Below, in pieces: positions 17,225 to 27,169 of a stretch of DNA of 40,218 nucleotides. Positions within the stretch are counted from its first letter, which is position 1; every line of letters begins with the position of its first letter. This DNA is from Elainella sp. Prado103 (GTDB taxonomy: Bacteria > Cyanobacteriota > Cyanobacteriia > Elainellales > Elainellaceae). The notes under the pieces are model-generated. The model made no database searches, was not told the DNA's origin, and saw only the letters and a list, made by a program, of their open reading frames with translations. The DNA is taken from assembly GCA_025454395.1 (NCBI GenBank), contig JALOOM010000088.1:1-40218 (forward strand), written 5' to 3'. The translations under genes and the position numbers were made by a program.

Positions 17225-17803
17225 CTAATTGGGATCGATCGCCTCAGCCGGTGCAGCACTCCGCAGCGAGCTGGGTAAGGTTTGTGTCCCCGATCCGGGC
17301 AGGCTACCGTTTGCTTCACTGGTGACCTGCTTCACCTGCCGCATTAAGGTGGCCATTTCGATCGCGCCCATGGCAAATTCCCAGCCCTTGTTGCTCTTGA
17401 TGCCGGCCCGTTCTAGGGCTTGCTGCATTGTATCGGTTGTGAGGATGCCAAACACCACCGGCACTCCGGTCTGCAAATTGATGGCGGCGATCCCTTTGGA
17501 AACTTCTCCGGCCACAAAATCAAAATGCGGTGTTGAACCCCGAATCACAGCGCCCAAGCAAATAATGGCATCATAACGGTTGGTTAGGGCGAGTTGCCGC
17601 GCCAGTAGAGGAATTTCAAAGCTGCCTGGCACCCAAGCATAATCGACCTGCGTTCCGTGGGGATCGGGATCGATGCCATGGCGTTTCAGACAATCCTGAC
17701 ACCCTTCCAGCAGTTTGCCCGTCACCAAGTCGTTGAATCGACCGATCACGATCGCAAACCGGAGGGAGCCGGTGTCAGTAAATGTACCTTCAAAAACAGT
17801 CAT
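17225..17803 (-). CDS. ribH: 6,7-dimethyl-8-ribityllumazine synthase
   Basis: 192 residues. It condenses 5-amino-6-ribitylaminouracil with 3,4-dihydroxybutanone phosphate, the penultimate step of riboflavin synthesis, in a large cytosolic shell-like oligomer. Conserved parts are [49 protein letters not shown] (with the catalytic His) and [18 protein letters not shown]. About 25 residues beyond the usual end (Ser/Gly/Pro/Ala-rich, ending EAIDPN) are extra and look disordered. It is a single gene; the permease at 17139 is convergent with it. Confidence 0.95.
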   Translation of the reverse strand: MTVFEGTFTDTGSLRFAIVIGRFNDLVTGKLLEGCQDCLKRHGIDPDPHGTQVDYAWVPGSFEIPLLARQLALTNRYDAIICLGAVIRGSTPHFDFVAGEVSKGIAAINLQTGVPVVFGILTTDTMQQALERAGIKSNKGWEFAMGAIEMATLMRQVKQVTSEANGSLPGSGTQTLPSSLRSAAPAEAIDPN

Positions 17804-18185
17804 ATTAAATCTCTACTGCCGGAGCGCTGCTACGGGGTTATCTGATCTCAGGGAGATCCAATCATTCATTGCCTAGACCTGATTGCCCAGATCTTACTTG
17901 CCTAGATCTGACCTGCCCAGATCTTTAATCTACCTTAGGCTCGACTCGATCGATTGGCGACTGATCAATTGGCGACTGATCGATTGGTGAGCTATCAATT
18001 AGTGATCTGGTGATCTACGATCTACTGGCGATCTACTACCTACCGCCAAGCAGCCGATGGAAGGCGGTGCATTGAGCTTGCGTTAAGCTTAGGTTAGGCG
18101 GCCCCAGCAACGAGGCTGCCCAAAACGCCTGCAAGCCCCCTCCAGTCCGCCCGGCTGAAGCGATCCAGGGTTGGGCGATCCAGGG
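17804..18185. other. spacer between ribH and psbZ with decayed 15-bp arrays
   Basis: Two 14-15-bp arrays are visible: tgcc(t/c)agatct type at 17870-17928 (four units) and (c)gattggcgactgat type at 17951-18010 (four units, increasingly diverged). A further 15-bp duplication ends on the psbZ stop. No gene is supported; the leftward 134-residue frame over psbZ is a shadow. Confidence 0.65.
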
Positions 18186-18190
18186 TTAGG
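18161..18190 (-). repeat. 15-bp duplication running through the psbZ stop codon
   Basis: cgatccagggttggg (18161-18175) and cgatccagggttagg (18176-18190) differ at one base. The second contains the psbZ stop TAA (complement of 18186-18188); in the downstream copy the stop has become CAA. Confidence 0.85.
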
Positions 18191-18374
18191 CCACAAAATA
18201 GTTGAGCCCGCCCACCAACAGCACCAGCAGCAGCCAAACGCCAGAGCCGAGCAGAATCAGCCGCTTGGATTGTTCCCAGTTGCGGGGCGACGCATAGGCG
18301 ACCGGCACACCCACCACCATGGCGAACGACATGAATACTAAAGCGGCAAGGGCCAGTTGAAACAGAATGGTCAT
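18186..18374 (-). CDS. psbZ: photosystem II protein PsbZ (Ycf9)
   Basis: 62 residues, the exact family length. PsbZ has two membrane helices and sits at the photosystem II periphery, where it stabilises CP43-side contacts and supercomplexes. The sequence is clearly recognisable: [17 protein letters not shown], then [19 protein letters not shown], then [20 protein letters not shown]. The start at 18374 is fixed by a good ribosome site (ggagg at 18380-18384, read on the minus strand). A longer frame starting at 18500 is not real. The gene is divergent from the tRNA nucleotidyltransferase, only 103 bp apart, so promoters must overlap or be back to back. Confidence 0.96.
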   Translation of the reverse strand: MTILFQLALAALVFMSFAMVVGVPVAYASPRNWEQSKRLILLGSGVWLLLVLLVGGLNYFVA

Positions 18375-18477
18375 CGTTATCCTCCCAGTACAGCAGTGAG
18401 CACAGCATCGAGCGACACAGCGCCCATGGTAGTAAGCTATCAGAAATTGGTTCCGTCTGGAAGAGAGGACAAGCAGC

Positions 18478-21207
18478 ATGGATCTCATCCTCTGCCACAT
18501 GACCGCCGACTTCGATACCTTAGGGGCAGCCGTGGGCTTAACGCGGCTCTATCCGGGGGCGCGGATTGTCTTATCCGGCGGGGCTCATCCGACCGTACGA
18601 GACTTTTTGGCGCTGCATCGAGATGAATATGCGCTGATTGAACGCCGATCGGTCACGCCCGACCAGATCCGGAGCCTGATCGTGGTTGATACTCAGCAGC
18701 GCGATCGGCTTGGTAAAACCGCAGAGTGGCTGGATTTACCGGATGTGGAAGTGGTGGTTTACGATCATCACCTGGAAACCAATCCCGATTTGAAGGCAAA
18801 CCAACAATATGTAGAACCGATCGGAGCTGCTACCACTTTAGTCGTCGAACAGTTGCAGTCCAAGGGCATCGAGGTCACTCCGATCGAGGCCACCGCCATG
18901 GCCTTGGGCATTCATGTCGATACAGGTTCGCTCACCTTTGATCACACCACCGTGCGGGATGCGGCTGCTTTAACCTGGCTGATGCAGCAGGGAGCTAGCC
19001 TGACGGCGATCGGCGAATATGTGGAGCCGGGGTTATCACCCCAACTGCAAGACCTGCTGTCGATCGCGCTGGAAACCCTCCAAACCGAAACCATCCGCAG
19101 TTACGAAATCACCTGGGTGCTGCTGCCTGTCGAAACCTACGTGGCCGGGCTATCCAGTTTAGCCTCGCGGTTGATTACCCTCACCGAAACGGATGTGCTG
19201 CTGCTGGCAGCTCGCTACCGGGCAAGTGATACGGAAGAACGGCTGACGGTGATCGGCCGATCGCGGGGGAGTCGGGGCATTCAGCAGGTGAATTTGCACC
19301 AGTTGTTTCAACCTTGGGGCGGGGGCGGTCATCCCAGAGCCGCAGCCCTCACCTTGCGCGCCGCCGATCCCGATCAGGTGTTAGCCGCCTTACTGGTAGC
19401 CTTACGGCAGCAGATTCCCCAGCCCCCTGTGGCCCGCGAACTGATGTCTTCGCCGGTGCGCACCATCCGCCCAGAAACCACGATCGCCGAAGCTCAACGT
19501 ATTTTATTGCGCTACGGCCATTCTGGGCTATCGGTGGTGGATGAAACCGATCGCCTCGTGGGAATTATTTCGCGGCGCGACCTGGATATTGCCCTGCACC
19601 ATGGGTTTAGCCATGCCCCGGTGAAAGGCTACATGACCACCAACCTGAAAACGATCACCCCAGAAACTGCCCTGCCAGAAATCGAATCGCTGATGATGAC
19701 CTTTGATATCGGGCGCTTACCCGTGTTGGCAGCCGATCAGCTCGTGGGCATCGTCACTCGCACCGATGTGTTGCGTCAGATCCATCAAGACGGGTTACGA
19801 GAGCGGGGATTCCCAGAATCAGAGGTATTGCCTGCTCTGAAAGGCTGTTTGTTACCGGAAGTGGTGCAGCAATTATTGCGCGATCGGTTGATTCCACCCC
19901 TTTGGGAAGTGCTGTTGCAAACGGCGGCTGAGGCAGAACGACGAGGCTGGCAGCTTTATCTAGTCGGTGGGGCAGTGCGAGATTTACTGTTGACCCAGCC
20001 CGATCGCCCCGTTTTGATCGAAGACATTGATCTGGTCGTGGATGGCTTTCATCGAGCGGCGGATCAGGCGGCCGGGGTAGAAATGGCGCAGGCACTTCAG
20101 CAAGTTTATCCGGCGGCGCGGCTACAGGTGCATGGGCGGTTTCAAACGGCGGCTTTATTGTGGCACAACGATCCAGTTTTAGGATCGCTGTGGATCGATA
20201 TTGCCACTGCCCGCACTGAGTTTTACCCCTATCCGGCAGCCAATCCAGAGGTGGAGGCTAGCTCGATCCGGCAAGATCTTTACCGGCGCGACTTCACAAT
20301 CAATGCGCTGGCGATCCGGCTATCTGTGCCGCGTCAGGGCGAACTACTCGACTTTTTTGGCGGCTTACTCGATTTGGAAGCCCAGCAAATTCGCGTCCTC
20401 CATGCCAATAGCTTCATTGAAGATCCCACCCGCATCTATCGGGCGGTGCGGTTTGCCGTGCGGCTAGGGTTTCAGATCGACCCTCAAACCGAGGGCTACA
20501 TTCGCACAGCGATCGCCAGTGGCATCTATCACCGGATTCGAGCTGAAATGGAACGCACCCCAGCCCTACAAACCCGGTTGCGCCGAGAGTTGCACTTCAT
20601 CCTGGCAGCAGACTACTGGAAAGCAGCTCTGCAATTGCTGGATGACTTGGGCGCGATCTGCTGCATCCATCCCGATCTGGTGCTGACCGATCGCCTCTGG
20701 CGAGAATTGCGTCTGATCGATCGGGGGCTCCGCCGTTTTGATGCAACCCGGACGATCGATCATTGGCTTTTGTTGCTGGAACGCATGTTGATGCAGCTTA
20801 CAACTTCAGAACGGGTGAAAGTGGCAGAGAATTTTTGTTTGCCTGCCGAGTCAATCCAGCGGCTTCAGCAGATCGACTCGGCGGCAGCAACCATTCAAAC
20901 CCAACTGCCACTTTGCCAATCTCCCAGCCAGATCACCCAATGTCTCGACCAGTATGATCACCCAACCCTGATTTTGATCGCGGTTGCTGCGCCTCGATCG
21001 ATCCGATCGACCCTCTGGCGGTATCTCACCCACTGGTCACAAATTAAAGCCCCGATCGATGGCAATGACCTGAAAGCATTGGGCTATAAACCAGGAAGAC
21101 ACTATAAACCCATGCTTGAGAAATTGCTGGCAGCGACTTTAGATGAAGTGATTCGCGATCGGACGGAGGCAGAAGCTTTTTTGCAAGCTCATTTTCCGCT
21201 GGCTTGA
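18478..21207 (+). CDS. DHH/DHHA1-CBS-CBS-tRNA nucleotidyltransferase fusion
   Basis: 909 residues with four parts. Residues 1-310 are a DHH phosphoesterase with DHHA1: [49 protein letters not shown] and [13 protein letters not shown]. Residues 322-440 are a CBS pair ([40 protein letters not shown]). Residues 490-640 are a class II nucleotidyltransferase head with [13 protein letters not shown], the catalytic EDIDLVVDG and [13 protein letters not shown]. The rest is the tRNA-binding body. Such enzymes maintain the tRNA 3' CCA end. Synechocystis is known to split CC- and A-adding between two proteins, so this is one of the two; which one cannot be read here. The CBS pair may sense adenine nucleotides, by analogy. 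The start has a gagagga site upstream. Confidence 0.92.
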   Translation: MDLILCHMTADFDTLGAAVGLTRLYPGARIVLSGGAHPTVRDFLALHRDEYALIERRSVTPDQIRSLIVVDTQQRDRLGKTAEWLDLPDVEVVVYDHHLETNPDLKANQQYVEPIGAATTLVVEQLQSKGIEVTPIEATAMALGIHVDTGSLTFDHTTVRDAAALTWLMQQGASLTAIGEYVEPGLSPQLQDLLSIALETLQTETIRSYEITWVLLPVETYVAGLSSLASRLITLTETDVLLLAARYRASDTEERLTVIGRSRGSRGIQQVNLHQLFQPWGGGGHPRAAALTLRAADPDQVLAALLVALRQQIPQPPVARELMSSPVRTIRPETTIAEAQRILLRYGHSGLSVVDETDRLVGIISRRDLDIALHHGFSHAPVKGYMTTNLKTITPETALPEIESLMMTFDIGRLPVLAADQLVGIVTRTDVLRQIHQDGLRERGFPESEVLPALKGCLLPEVVQQLLRDRLIPPLWEVLLQTAAEAERRGWQLYLVGGAVRDLLLTQPDRPVLIEDIDLVVDGFHRAADQAAGVEMAQALQQVYPAARLQVHGRFQTAALLWHNDPVLGSLWIDIATARTEFYPYPAANPEVEASSIRQDLYRRDFTINALAIRLSVPRQGELLDFFGGLLDLEAQQIRVLHANSFIEDPTRIYRAVRFAVRLGFQIDPQTEGYIRTAIASGIYHRIRAEMERTPALQTRLRRELHFILAADYWKAALQLLDDLGAICCIHPDLVLTDRLWRELRLIDRGLRRFDATRTIDHWLLLLERMLMQLTTSERVKVAENFCLPAESIQRLQQIDSAAATIQTQLPLCQSPSQITQCLDQYDHPTLILIAVAAPRSIRSTLWRYLTHWSQIKAPIDGNDLKALGYKPGRHYKPMLEKLLAATLDEVIRDRTEAEAFLQAHFPLA

Positions 21208-21540
21208 GTAATCGGAAATGATCAACGGTCAATGGTGTATATCAACCCGTCGGCAAGAATTTAAACTAACTGAGAAGATCCGATAAAGCGCCAATCCAGA
21301 GGCTTAAATTCTCAAATCTCTCTCCGTAGAATGAGGACAGCACAGCAGATTTGCAACATTCAGTTCACTGATCTGTCTTTTTTTGCCAATGGCTGTTCCA
21401 TCAGGCGCATTTAACTTCTATTTTCTCAATTGCATTAATCACTATTCCGAGAGACGGATTCCCTCCATTTCTCATGAGAGACTTTGAACTAAGGCGAAAT
21501 CCTGGCTGTCTCATGGCTGTCCCATGACTAATGCTTGAGT

Positions 21541-21630
21541 CACAGTTGCTTGAGTCACAGTTGCTTGAGTCACAGTTGCTTGAGTCACAGTTGCTTGAGT
21601 CACAGTTGCTTGAGTCACAGTTGCTTGAGT
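21541..21630. repeat. 15-bp tandem array, six identical copies
   Basis: cacagttgcttgagt is repeated six times without a change from 21541 to 21630, with part copies at both edges. The lack of differences suggests recent expansion. Confidence 0.95.
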
Positions 21631-21960
21631 AGCAGGATGGGCTGAATGTGGATACGATAGTCGATCAGAGCAAAGGAGCACCACCACTTTAGATTTCGCA
21701 GATTCTTCATGCTGTGAATTGTTTAATCCCCCTCTCATCCCCTTGCTAACTGCTGTTTGATGCCAGTTGATGCCAGCGGTGGAGTCGATCCAGCCAGCAT
21801 TGACTTCCCCGAGTGCGGAAGTGGGTCATGGTGCTGCCATGCGGTCAGTCTGCGTGATCAGTGGGCAGTTTACGCCATCCTCAATCAGTGATCTAACCTC
21901 TACCGATGCAAATTCATCGATGCAACAGATTCAACCTCGACAGATTTCACCTTTATAGGG

Positions 21961-21999
21961 TTGAACTATAGAGTTGAACTATAGAGTTGAACTCCATAG
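21961..21999. repeat. 13-bp tandem array, three copies
   Basis: ttgaactatagag at 21961-21973 and 21974-21986, then ttgaactccatag at 21987-21999. It lies about 190 bp before the trehalose synthase start. Confidence 0.85.
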
Positions 22000-22187
22000 T
22001 GCCAAAATTGGCAGGTTACAGAGCGATCCAACCAAGAATAGCAAACCATGGGAATGGGGTGGGATCGGTCAACGATTCAACAGCCCGCTGGGTGTGAATA
22101 CACAGTCAACAAAACTGACGAAATAACTGATTCGTCAGGAACTGACTGGATTGAATTAGACTTACTTGGACTTAAGGGAACTGGACT

Positions 22188-25100
22188 GTGGAGCATATGT
22201 ACCGATCGACTTTAAGCGACGACCCCCTCTGGTTTAAAGATGCCATTATTTATGAAGTGCCGGTCAAAGCCTTTGCCGATAGCGATAGCGATGGCATTGG
22301 TGATTTCCGTGGCTTGACCGATCGACTAGACTACATTCAAGATCTGGGGGTCACTGCAATTTGGCTCTTGCCGTTTTTCCCTTCACCGCTGCGGGATGAT
22401 GGCTATGATATTGCCGACTACAACACGGTGAATCCAATCTACGGCAACACCGAAGACTTTAAGGAATTTTTGGATGCAGCCCACCAGCGTAATATTCGGG
22501 TGATCGTAGAACTGATCGTCAACCACACTTCCGATCAGCATCCCTGGTTTCAGCGGGCCCGCAAAGCACCGCCGGGCAGCAGTGAACGCAATTTTTATGT
22601 CTGGAGTGACTCGCCAGAAAAATACCGGGGCGTGCGGATTATTTTCAAAGATTTTGAAACCTCTAACTGGACTTGGGATCCGGTGGCTAAAGCCTACTTC
22701 TGGCACCGGTTTTATTCCCATCAGCCCGATCTCAACTATGAGAATCCAGAACTGCAAAAAGCCATCTTTGATGTGGTGGATCACTGGCTGGGCATGGGGG
22801 TGGATGGATTACGCATGGATGCCGTGCCCTACCTGTATGAAGAGGAAGGCACTATCTGCGAAAACCTGCCCCGCACTCACGCCTTCTTGAAAGCGCTCCG
22901 CGCTCATGTGGATGCCAAGTTTCCCAACCGGATGCTGCTGGCAGAAGCGAACCAGTGGCCCGAAGATGCGGCTGCCTACTACGGGGAAGGTGATGAATGC
23001 CACATGAATTTCCACTTTCCGCTCATGCCCCGCCTATTTATGGCCTTGCGGATGGAGGATAGCTTCCCGATCATCGATATTTTGCAGCAGACTCCCCACA
23101 TTCCCACCAATTGCCAATGGGCCTTGTTCTTGCGCAACCACGATGAGCTGACGCTGGAAATGGTCAGTGATGAGGATCGGGATTACATGTATCGGGTCTA
23201 TGCCGAAGATCCGCAAGCCCGCATCAACCTGGGGATTCGTCGCCGGTTGGCTCCCCTGCTCAGCAATAATCGCCGCCGCATTGAGCTGATGAATAGCTTA
23301 CTGCTGTCGTTGCCAGGCACCCCCGTGCTCTACTATGGCGACGAGATTGGCATGGGCGACAATATCTATCTGGGCGATCGCAACGGGGTGAGAACGCCGA
23401 TGCAGTGGAGTGGAGATCGTAACGCCGGATTTAGCCGCGCTAACCCTCAAAAGCTATTTTTGCCCACGATCGTCGATCCGGAATATCACTACGAAACTGT
23501 GAATGTGGAGGCCCAACGCGCCAACCCCAACTCCCTCTGGTGGTGGATGAAGCGCTTGATCGCAATCCGCAGTCGTTATCAAGCCTTTGGGCGCGGCACA
23601 TTCGAGTTTCTCTATCCAGAAAATCGCAAAGTTCTCGCCTTTACTCGCACCTACCAAGGCGAGCATATTATGGTGGTGGCTAACCTGTCGCGGTTTGTCC
23701 AAGCGGTGGAGTTGGATCTGTCGCCCTTCCAGGGCATGGTGCCAGTCGAGATTTTCGGTCGTAGTGAGTTTCCCCGCATCAGCGATCAACCTTACTTCCT
23801 CAGCCTTGGACCTCACGCCTTCTTCTGGTTTACGCTGCAATTCCAGCCAGCCAATGCCCAGTTGCCCCAAGCTCCAGCTACCTTGCCCACCTTGAAAGTC
23901 AATGGCAGTTGGCGGGATATTTACACTCGCGCAGAAGCTCGCAAAGGCTTTGAAGCTCTGCTACCTGCCTATTTACAAAGCTGCGCCTGGTTTGAGAAGG
24001 GAGCCACTTTGCAAAATGTGCAGTTAGTGGATGCCATTCCCCTGGAATTGCCAAAAGCAGGTCATGTGCATCCAGGGATTCGCCATGCGGTTGGCTATGA
24101 CATTGTCTTGGTGCGAGCCGAATATACCGAAGGCATTCCGGAAACCTTTGTGTTACCCCTGGCCTACCTGCCTGACAAAACGGAAGATGCAGCAGCGATC
24201 GTTCAACTGCTGGGTTCACAGGAATCAGGCTTACTGGTCGATGCTTTGTCGCAGCGAGAGTTCCTAGAAATTCCCCTGCAAGCGATCGTGCATCGATCTC
24301 GTTATCCAGGGAGCGGGGGTGAAATTGTCACGGCAATCACCGAGCCGTTTCCTGAAAATTGGCAGACCGGACAAGCCCAGTCTGAACCGATCGAACCACA
24401 TCTTGTGCGAGGTGCCCATACTAATGCTCTGATTAGCTATGGTGCCTCAGCGGAAGGCGGTTCTACCCATAACCGCTATATGTTTAAGCTCTATCGCCAA
24501 GTCGATGAATGCATTAATTCCGATTGGGAAGTCACGCGGTTTCTCACCCAAAAGCTCGGTCGCCCCGATAGCTGCTCCGAAAGCCTATTCAGCCCCGCCT
24601 ACGGTGCCTTAGAGTATCGCCGTAAAAATGCTGCTCCCATGACGATCGGCATGTTACAACATTGTGTCCCCGAAGTACGGGATGCTTGGTCTTATGCGCT
24701 AGATAGCCTGCGGGATTGCTTTGAGCGGGTGATGGTAGAACAGCGAGAAATCAACGAAATCATCATGCCATCGAATGTGCTGTCCAAGGCATTGGCAACC
24801 GAAATTCCCGATATGGCCCTGGCGTTGATGAATCCCCAACTTCGGGCAGCCGAACTGTTGGGACAACGCACTGCGGAGCTGCATCTCGTCCTTGCAGCCG
24901 ATGCAGATGACCCGGATTTTGCGCCGGAAGCTTTCACCAGTTTCTATCAGCGATCGATCTACCAATACATGCGCAATCAAGCCGGTCGAGTGTTGCTCCA
25001 ATTGCGTAAACAATCCAAACATCTACCGAGCGAAATGCAGCCTGCCGCTCGTACCATTTTGGGCCATTGGGAAGAACTGTTGGGTCGATTCAAAATTCTA

Positions 25101-25610
25101 TTGAATCAGCAGATTCATACGATGCGGATTCGCTGCCACGGCAATTATCACCTCGAAGAAGTCCTCTACACTGGCAAAGACTTTGTGATGATTGACTTTG
25201 AAGGCGAGCCCAATCGGCCGCTCAGCGAACGTCGTATGAAGCGATCGCCCCTACGGGATATTGCAGGCATGGTGCAGTCGTTCTACTACGCTTCCCAAGT
25301 GGCGCTGCGGAACGAGATCCAAACCGGCATGATCCGCCCGGAAACTCGTCCTCTTATGCAACAGTGGGCTCAGTTTTTCCATGCTTGGGCTAGTGTCACC
25401 TTTTTGAAGCAATATGTGCAGACGGTGGGAGAGGCCCCCTTTATCCCCCAATCCCATCAAGAGTTGCAAGTATTGCTGGATGCCTACCTGTTGGAAAAAG
25501 CAGTCTACGAACTGGGCTATGAAATGAACCATCGCCCCGATCGCATCGATATTCCGCTCTATCGGTTGATCGAACTGCTGGAACCCCCGGCGATCGGAGA
25601 CTGGCGGTAG
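22188..25610 (+). CDS. treS: trehalose synthase (TreS) fused to maltokinase
   Basis: 1140 residues. Residues 1-560 are a GH13 enzyme that interconverts maltose and trehalose. Motifs are YEVPVKAFADSDSDGIGDF, ELIVNHTSDQHPWFQ, GLRMDAVPYL (nucleophile Asp211), LLAEANQWP (acid/base Glu253) and LRNHDELTL (Asp319). Residues about 590-1140 are a maltokinase that makes maltose 1-phosphate with ATP: a kinase-like N-lobe, HGNYHLEEVLY (about 984-994) and VMIDFEGEPNRPLSERRMKR. The fusion is known in other bacteria, where it channels trehalose into alpha-glucan through GlgE; no glgE is in the window. The GTG at 22188 is preferred because aaggga lies 8 nt upstream; ATG 22197 is the alternative. A role in osmotic or desiccation tolerance is likely, but inferred. 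Confidence 0.95.
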   Translation: MEHMYRSTLSDDPLWFKDAIIYEVPVKAFADSDSDGIGDFRGLTDRLDYIQDLGVTAIWLLPFFPSPLRDDGYDIADYNTVNPIYGNTEDFKEFLDAAHQRNIRVIVELIVNHTSDQHPWFQRARKAPPGSSERNFYVWSDSPEKYRGVRIIFKDFETSNWTWDPVAKAYFWHRFYSHQPDLNYENPELQKAIFDVVDHWLGMGVDGLRMDAVPYLYEEEGTICENLPRTHAFLKALRAHVDAKFPNRMLLAEANQWPEDAAAYYGEGDECHMNFHFPLMPRLFMALRMEDSFPIIDILQQTPHIPTNCQWALFLRNHDELTLEMVSDEDRDYMYRVYAEDPQARINLGIRRRLAPLLSNNRRRIELMNSLLLSLPGTPVLYYGDEIGMGDNIYLGDRNGVRTPMQWSGDRNAGFSRANPQKLFLPTIVDPEYHYETVNVEAQRANPNSLWWWMKRLIAIRSRYQAFGRGTFEFLYPENRKVLAFTRTYQGEHIMVVANLSRFVQAVELDLSPFQGMVPVEIFGRSEFPRISDQPYFLSLGPHAFFWFTLQFQPANAQLPQAPATLPTLKVNGSWRDIYTRAEARKGFEALLPAYLQSCAWFEKGATLQNVQLVDAIPLELPKAGHVHPGIRHAVGYDIVLVRAEYTEGIPETFVLPLAYLPDKTEDAAAIVQLLGSQESGLLVDALSQREFLEIPLQAIVHRSRYPGSGGEIVTAITEPFPENWQTGQAQSEPIEPHLVRGAHTNALISYGASAEGGSTHNRYMFKLYRQVDECINSDWEVTRFLTQKLGRPDSCSESLFSPAYGALEYRRKNAAPMTIGMLQHCVPEVRDAWSYALDSLRDCFERVMVEQREINEIIMPSNVLSKALATEIPDMALALMNPQLRAAELLGQRTAELHLVLAADADDPDFAPEAFTSFYQRSIYQYMRNQAGRVLLQLRKQSKHLPSEMQPAARTILGHWEELLGRFKILLNQQIHTMRIRCHGNYHLEEVLYTGKDFVMIDFEGEPNRPLSERRMKRSPLRDIAGMVQSFYYASQVALRNEIQTGMIRPETRPLMQQWAQFFHAWASVTFLKQYVQTVGEAPFIPQSHQELQVLLDAYLLEKAVYELGYEMNHRPDRIDIPLYRLIELLEPPAIGDWR

Positions 25611-25633
25611 AGAACGCGGTCAAGCCACGCGGC

Positions 25634-25669
25634 AGGGAGGCCATCCATTCAGTTGAGATTCGCCTCCCT
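25634..25669. terminator. possible bidirectional hairpin between convergent genes
   Basis: agggaggc (25634-25641) and gcctccct (25662-25669) form an 8-bp stem with a 20-nt loop, midway between treS and the leftward sugar transferase gene. There is no strong T-run, so function as a terminator is uncertain. Confidence 0.35.
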
Positions 25670-25703
25670 TGCTCTGATTCACTCCGTCCTTCTGCCTGGG
25701 CGC

Positions 25704-27161
25704 TCAATAGGCACCTTCACCGGTTAAAACAACCCAGACCGTGCGCATTAAGATGTAAACATCCAGCCAGACTGACCAGTTGCGAACGTAGTAGGCATCA
25801 AGGCTGACCCGTTCTTCATAGGTAATATTGTTCCGTCCAGACACTTGCCATAACCCGGTCAGTCCGGGAATCACTTTGCTGTAGAGCGGAAATTTGTCCC
25901 CATAGCGAGCAATTTCTTCATCAACGATCGGGCGGGGCCCCACCAAACTCATCTCGCCTCGCAGAATATTCCAGAGTTGGGGTAACTCATCCAGGCTGGT
26001 ACGGCGCAGAAATCGACCAATCCGAGTAACCCGCGGGTCATAGCGCAACTTTTGATCGCGCTCCCAGGCTTCTCGTAAATCGGGATGCTGTTCCAGATAA
26101 TCTTTGAGGGCATACTCCGCATTTTGTACCATGGTGCGAAATTTCCAGGCTTTGAAGGTCTGCCCGCCTTGCCCAATTCGCAATTGACTGTAGAAGATCG
26201 GCCCGCGAGAATCCAATTTGATCAGCAGAGCAATCAGCCCGATCAGCGGCAGCAGGAGCAATCCACCCATCAGCGTTGCTGCCAAGTCGATCAAAAACTT
26301 AGCCAGACGGGGACCAGGCAACAACAGGCGTTGGCGAATCTCCAACCCCAAAATGCCGCCCATATCCTTGGCTTCTACCCAGAGGCTGGAAAACTCAAAT
26401 AGATCTGGGATGACAAGAAGATGGGCGAAACTGCTGCCATAGCGTTCCAATAAACTCAGGAGCCGATCGCGCGGCACCCCTGGCATGGCCACGATCGCAT
26501 AGGGAATCTTCCGAGTGCGGGCTAGGGCCGGAGCCAACTCGACCCCACCCACCACCGGCACCCCATGCAGCGATCCATGCTTCTCCGGGTTGTCGTCTAA
26601 GATTAAGACCGGCTTTAAGCCAATGCTAGGACGGCGTTTTAGCGTTCTCAGCACCATATCGCCCGTTTTGCCAGCGCCCAAAATCATCGTGGGATAGCCC
26701 CACCAGCGCTTGCGGGCAAATAGCAGCCGGGTGATGGCTCGATACACAATCACCAGGAGCACCGAGAGGATCCAGGCCATGACAAACACGCCACGAGAGT
26801 AAATTTCACCTTCTCGCCGCATGAATACCATCGCTGCCAGCACCAGGTACATCAGGGTGGTGGTGAGAGAAATCCGGCGAATTTCATCAACCGGGCTCAC
26901 GGCCACACCAGGATAAAGCCCAACCATAGCGTAGGCTGCCAGGAACAAGCCCAGTATGGGCAAAAGCTGCCAGTAGAGCGATGGATGAAACTGTCCTTCC
27001 AGCGCCAAGCGACTGTAGACTGCCACAGCCCCCGCCACAACAAGGGCTAGCAGGTCAGAAGCCAGCATCAAGACATAGGTCGGCCACGATCGTGTCGAAA
27101 GGGTTAACGCCACGATCGTTGGGGATAGGGTACGGTTAAGTTGCATTGCAACATTGCTCAC
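25704..27161 (-). CDS. polyprenyl glycosylphosphotransferase (exopolysaccharide initiating sugar transferase)
   Basis: 485 residues. Four or so N-terminal membrane helices (about 28-150) and a nucleotide-sugar-binding-like middle ([20 protein letters not shown]) precede a fifth membrane segment ([20 protein letters not shown]) and the catalytic sugar transferase domain. Catalytic domain motifs are [59 protein letters not shown] and [11 protein letters not shown]. Such WbaP/WcaJ-type enzymes load the first sugar phosphate on undecaprenyl phosphate. The start at 27161 has a strong gaggag site and lies 8 nt after the stop of the glycosyltransferase gene, so the two are an operon for a surface polysaccharide. 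The sugar is unknown. Confidence 0.92.
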   Translation of the reverse strand: MSNVAMQLNRTLSPTIVALTLSTRSWPTYVLMLASDLLALVVAGAVAVYSRLALEGQFHPSLYWQLLPILGLFLAAYAMVGLYPGVAVSPVDEIRRISLTTTLMYLVLAAMVFMRREGEIYSRGVFVMAWILSVLLVIVYRAITRLLFARKRWWGYPTMILGAGKTGDMVLRTLKRRPSIGLKPVLILDDNPEKHGSLHGVPVVGGVELAPALARTRKIPYAIVAMPGVPRDRLLSLLERYGSSFAHLLVIPDLFEFSSLWVEAKDMGGILGLEIRQRLLLPGPRLAKFLIDLAATLMGGLLLLPLIGLIALLIKLDSRGPIFYSQLRIGQGGQTFKAWKFRTMVQNAEYALKDYLEQHPDLREAWERDQKLRYDPRVTRIGRFLRRTSLDELPQLWNILRGEMSLVGPRPIVDEEIARYGDKFPLYSKVIPGLTGLWQVSGRNNITYEERVSLDAYYVRNWSVWLDVYILMRTVWVVLTGEGAY

Positions 27162-27169
27162 TCCTCACG

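Larger units (their letters stand above)
21208..22187. other. 980-bp spacer upstream of the trehalose synthase gene
   Basis: No supported gene. A 15-bp array lies at 21541-21630 and a 13-bp array (ttgaactatagag, three copies, the last changed) at 21961-21999. The leftward frame at 21511-21738 with VTQAT repeats is only the array read through, because 15 bp keeps the frame open. The long leader before the GTG at 22188 may carry regulation. Confidence 0.65.

Noticed and set aside
18094-18500. Longer leftward frames of 134 and 104 residues over psbZ
   Set aside because: The first is out of frame with psbZ. The second is psbZ with a false upstream extension; the ribosome site fixes the start at 18374.
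21511-21738. Leftward frame with VTQAT repeats
   Set aside because: It is a by-product of the perfect 15-bp array, which keeps any open frame open; the rest of the frame resembles nothing.
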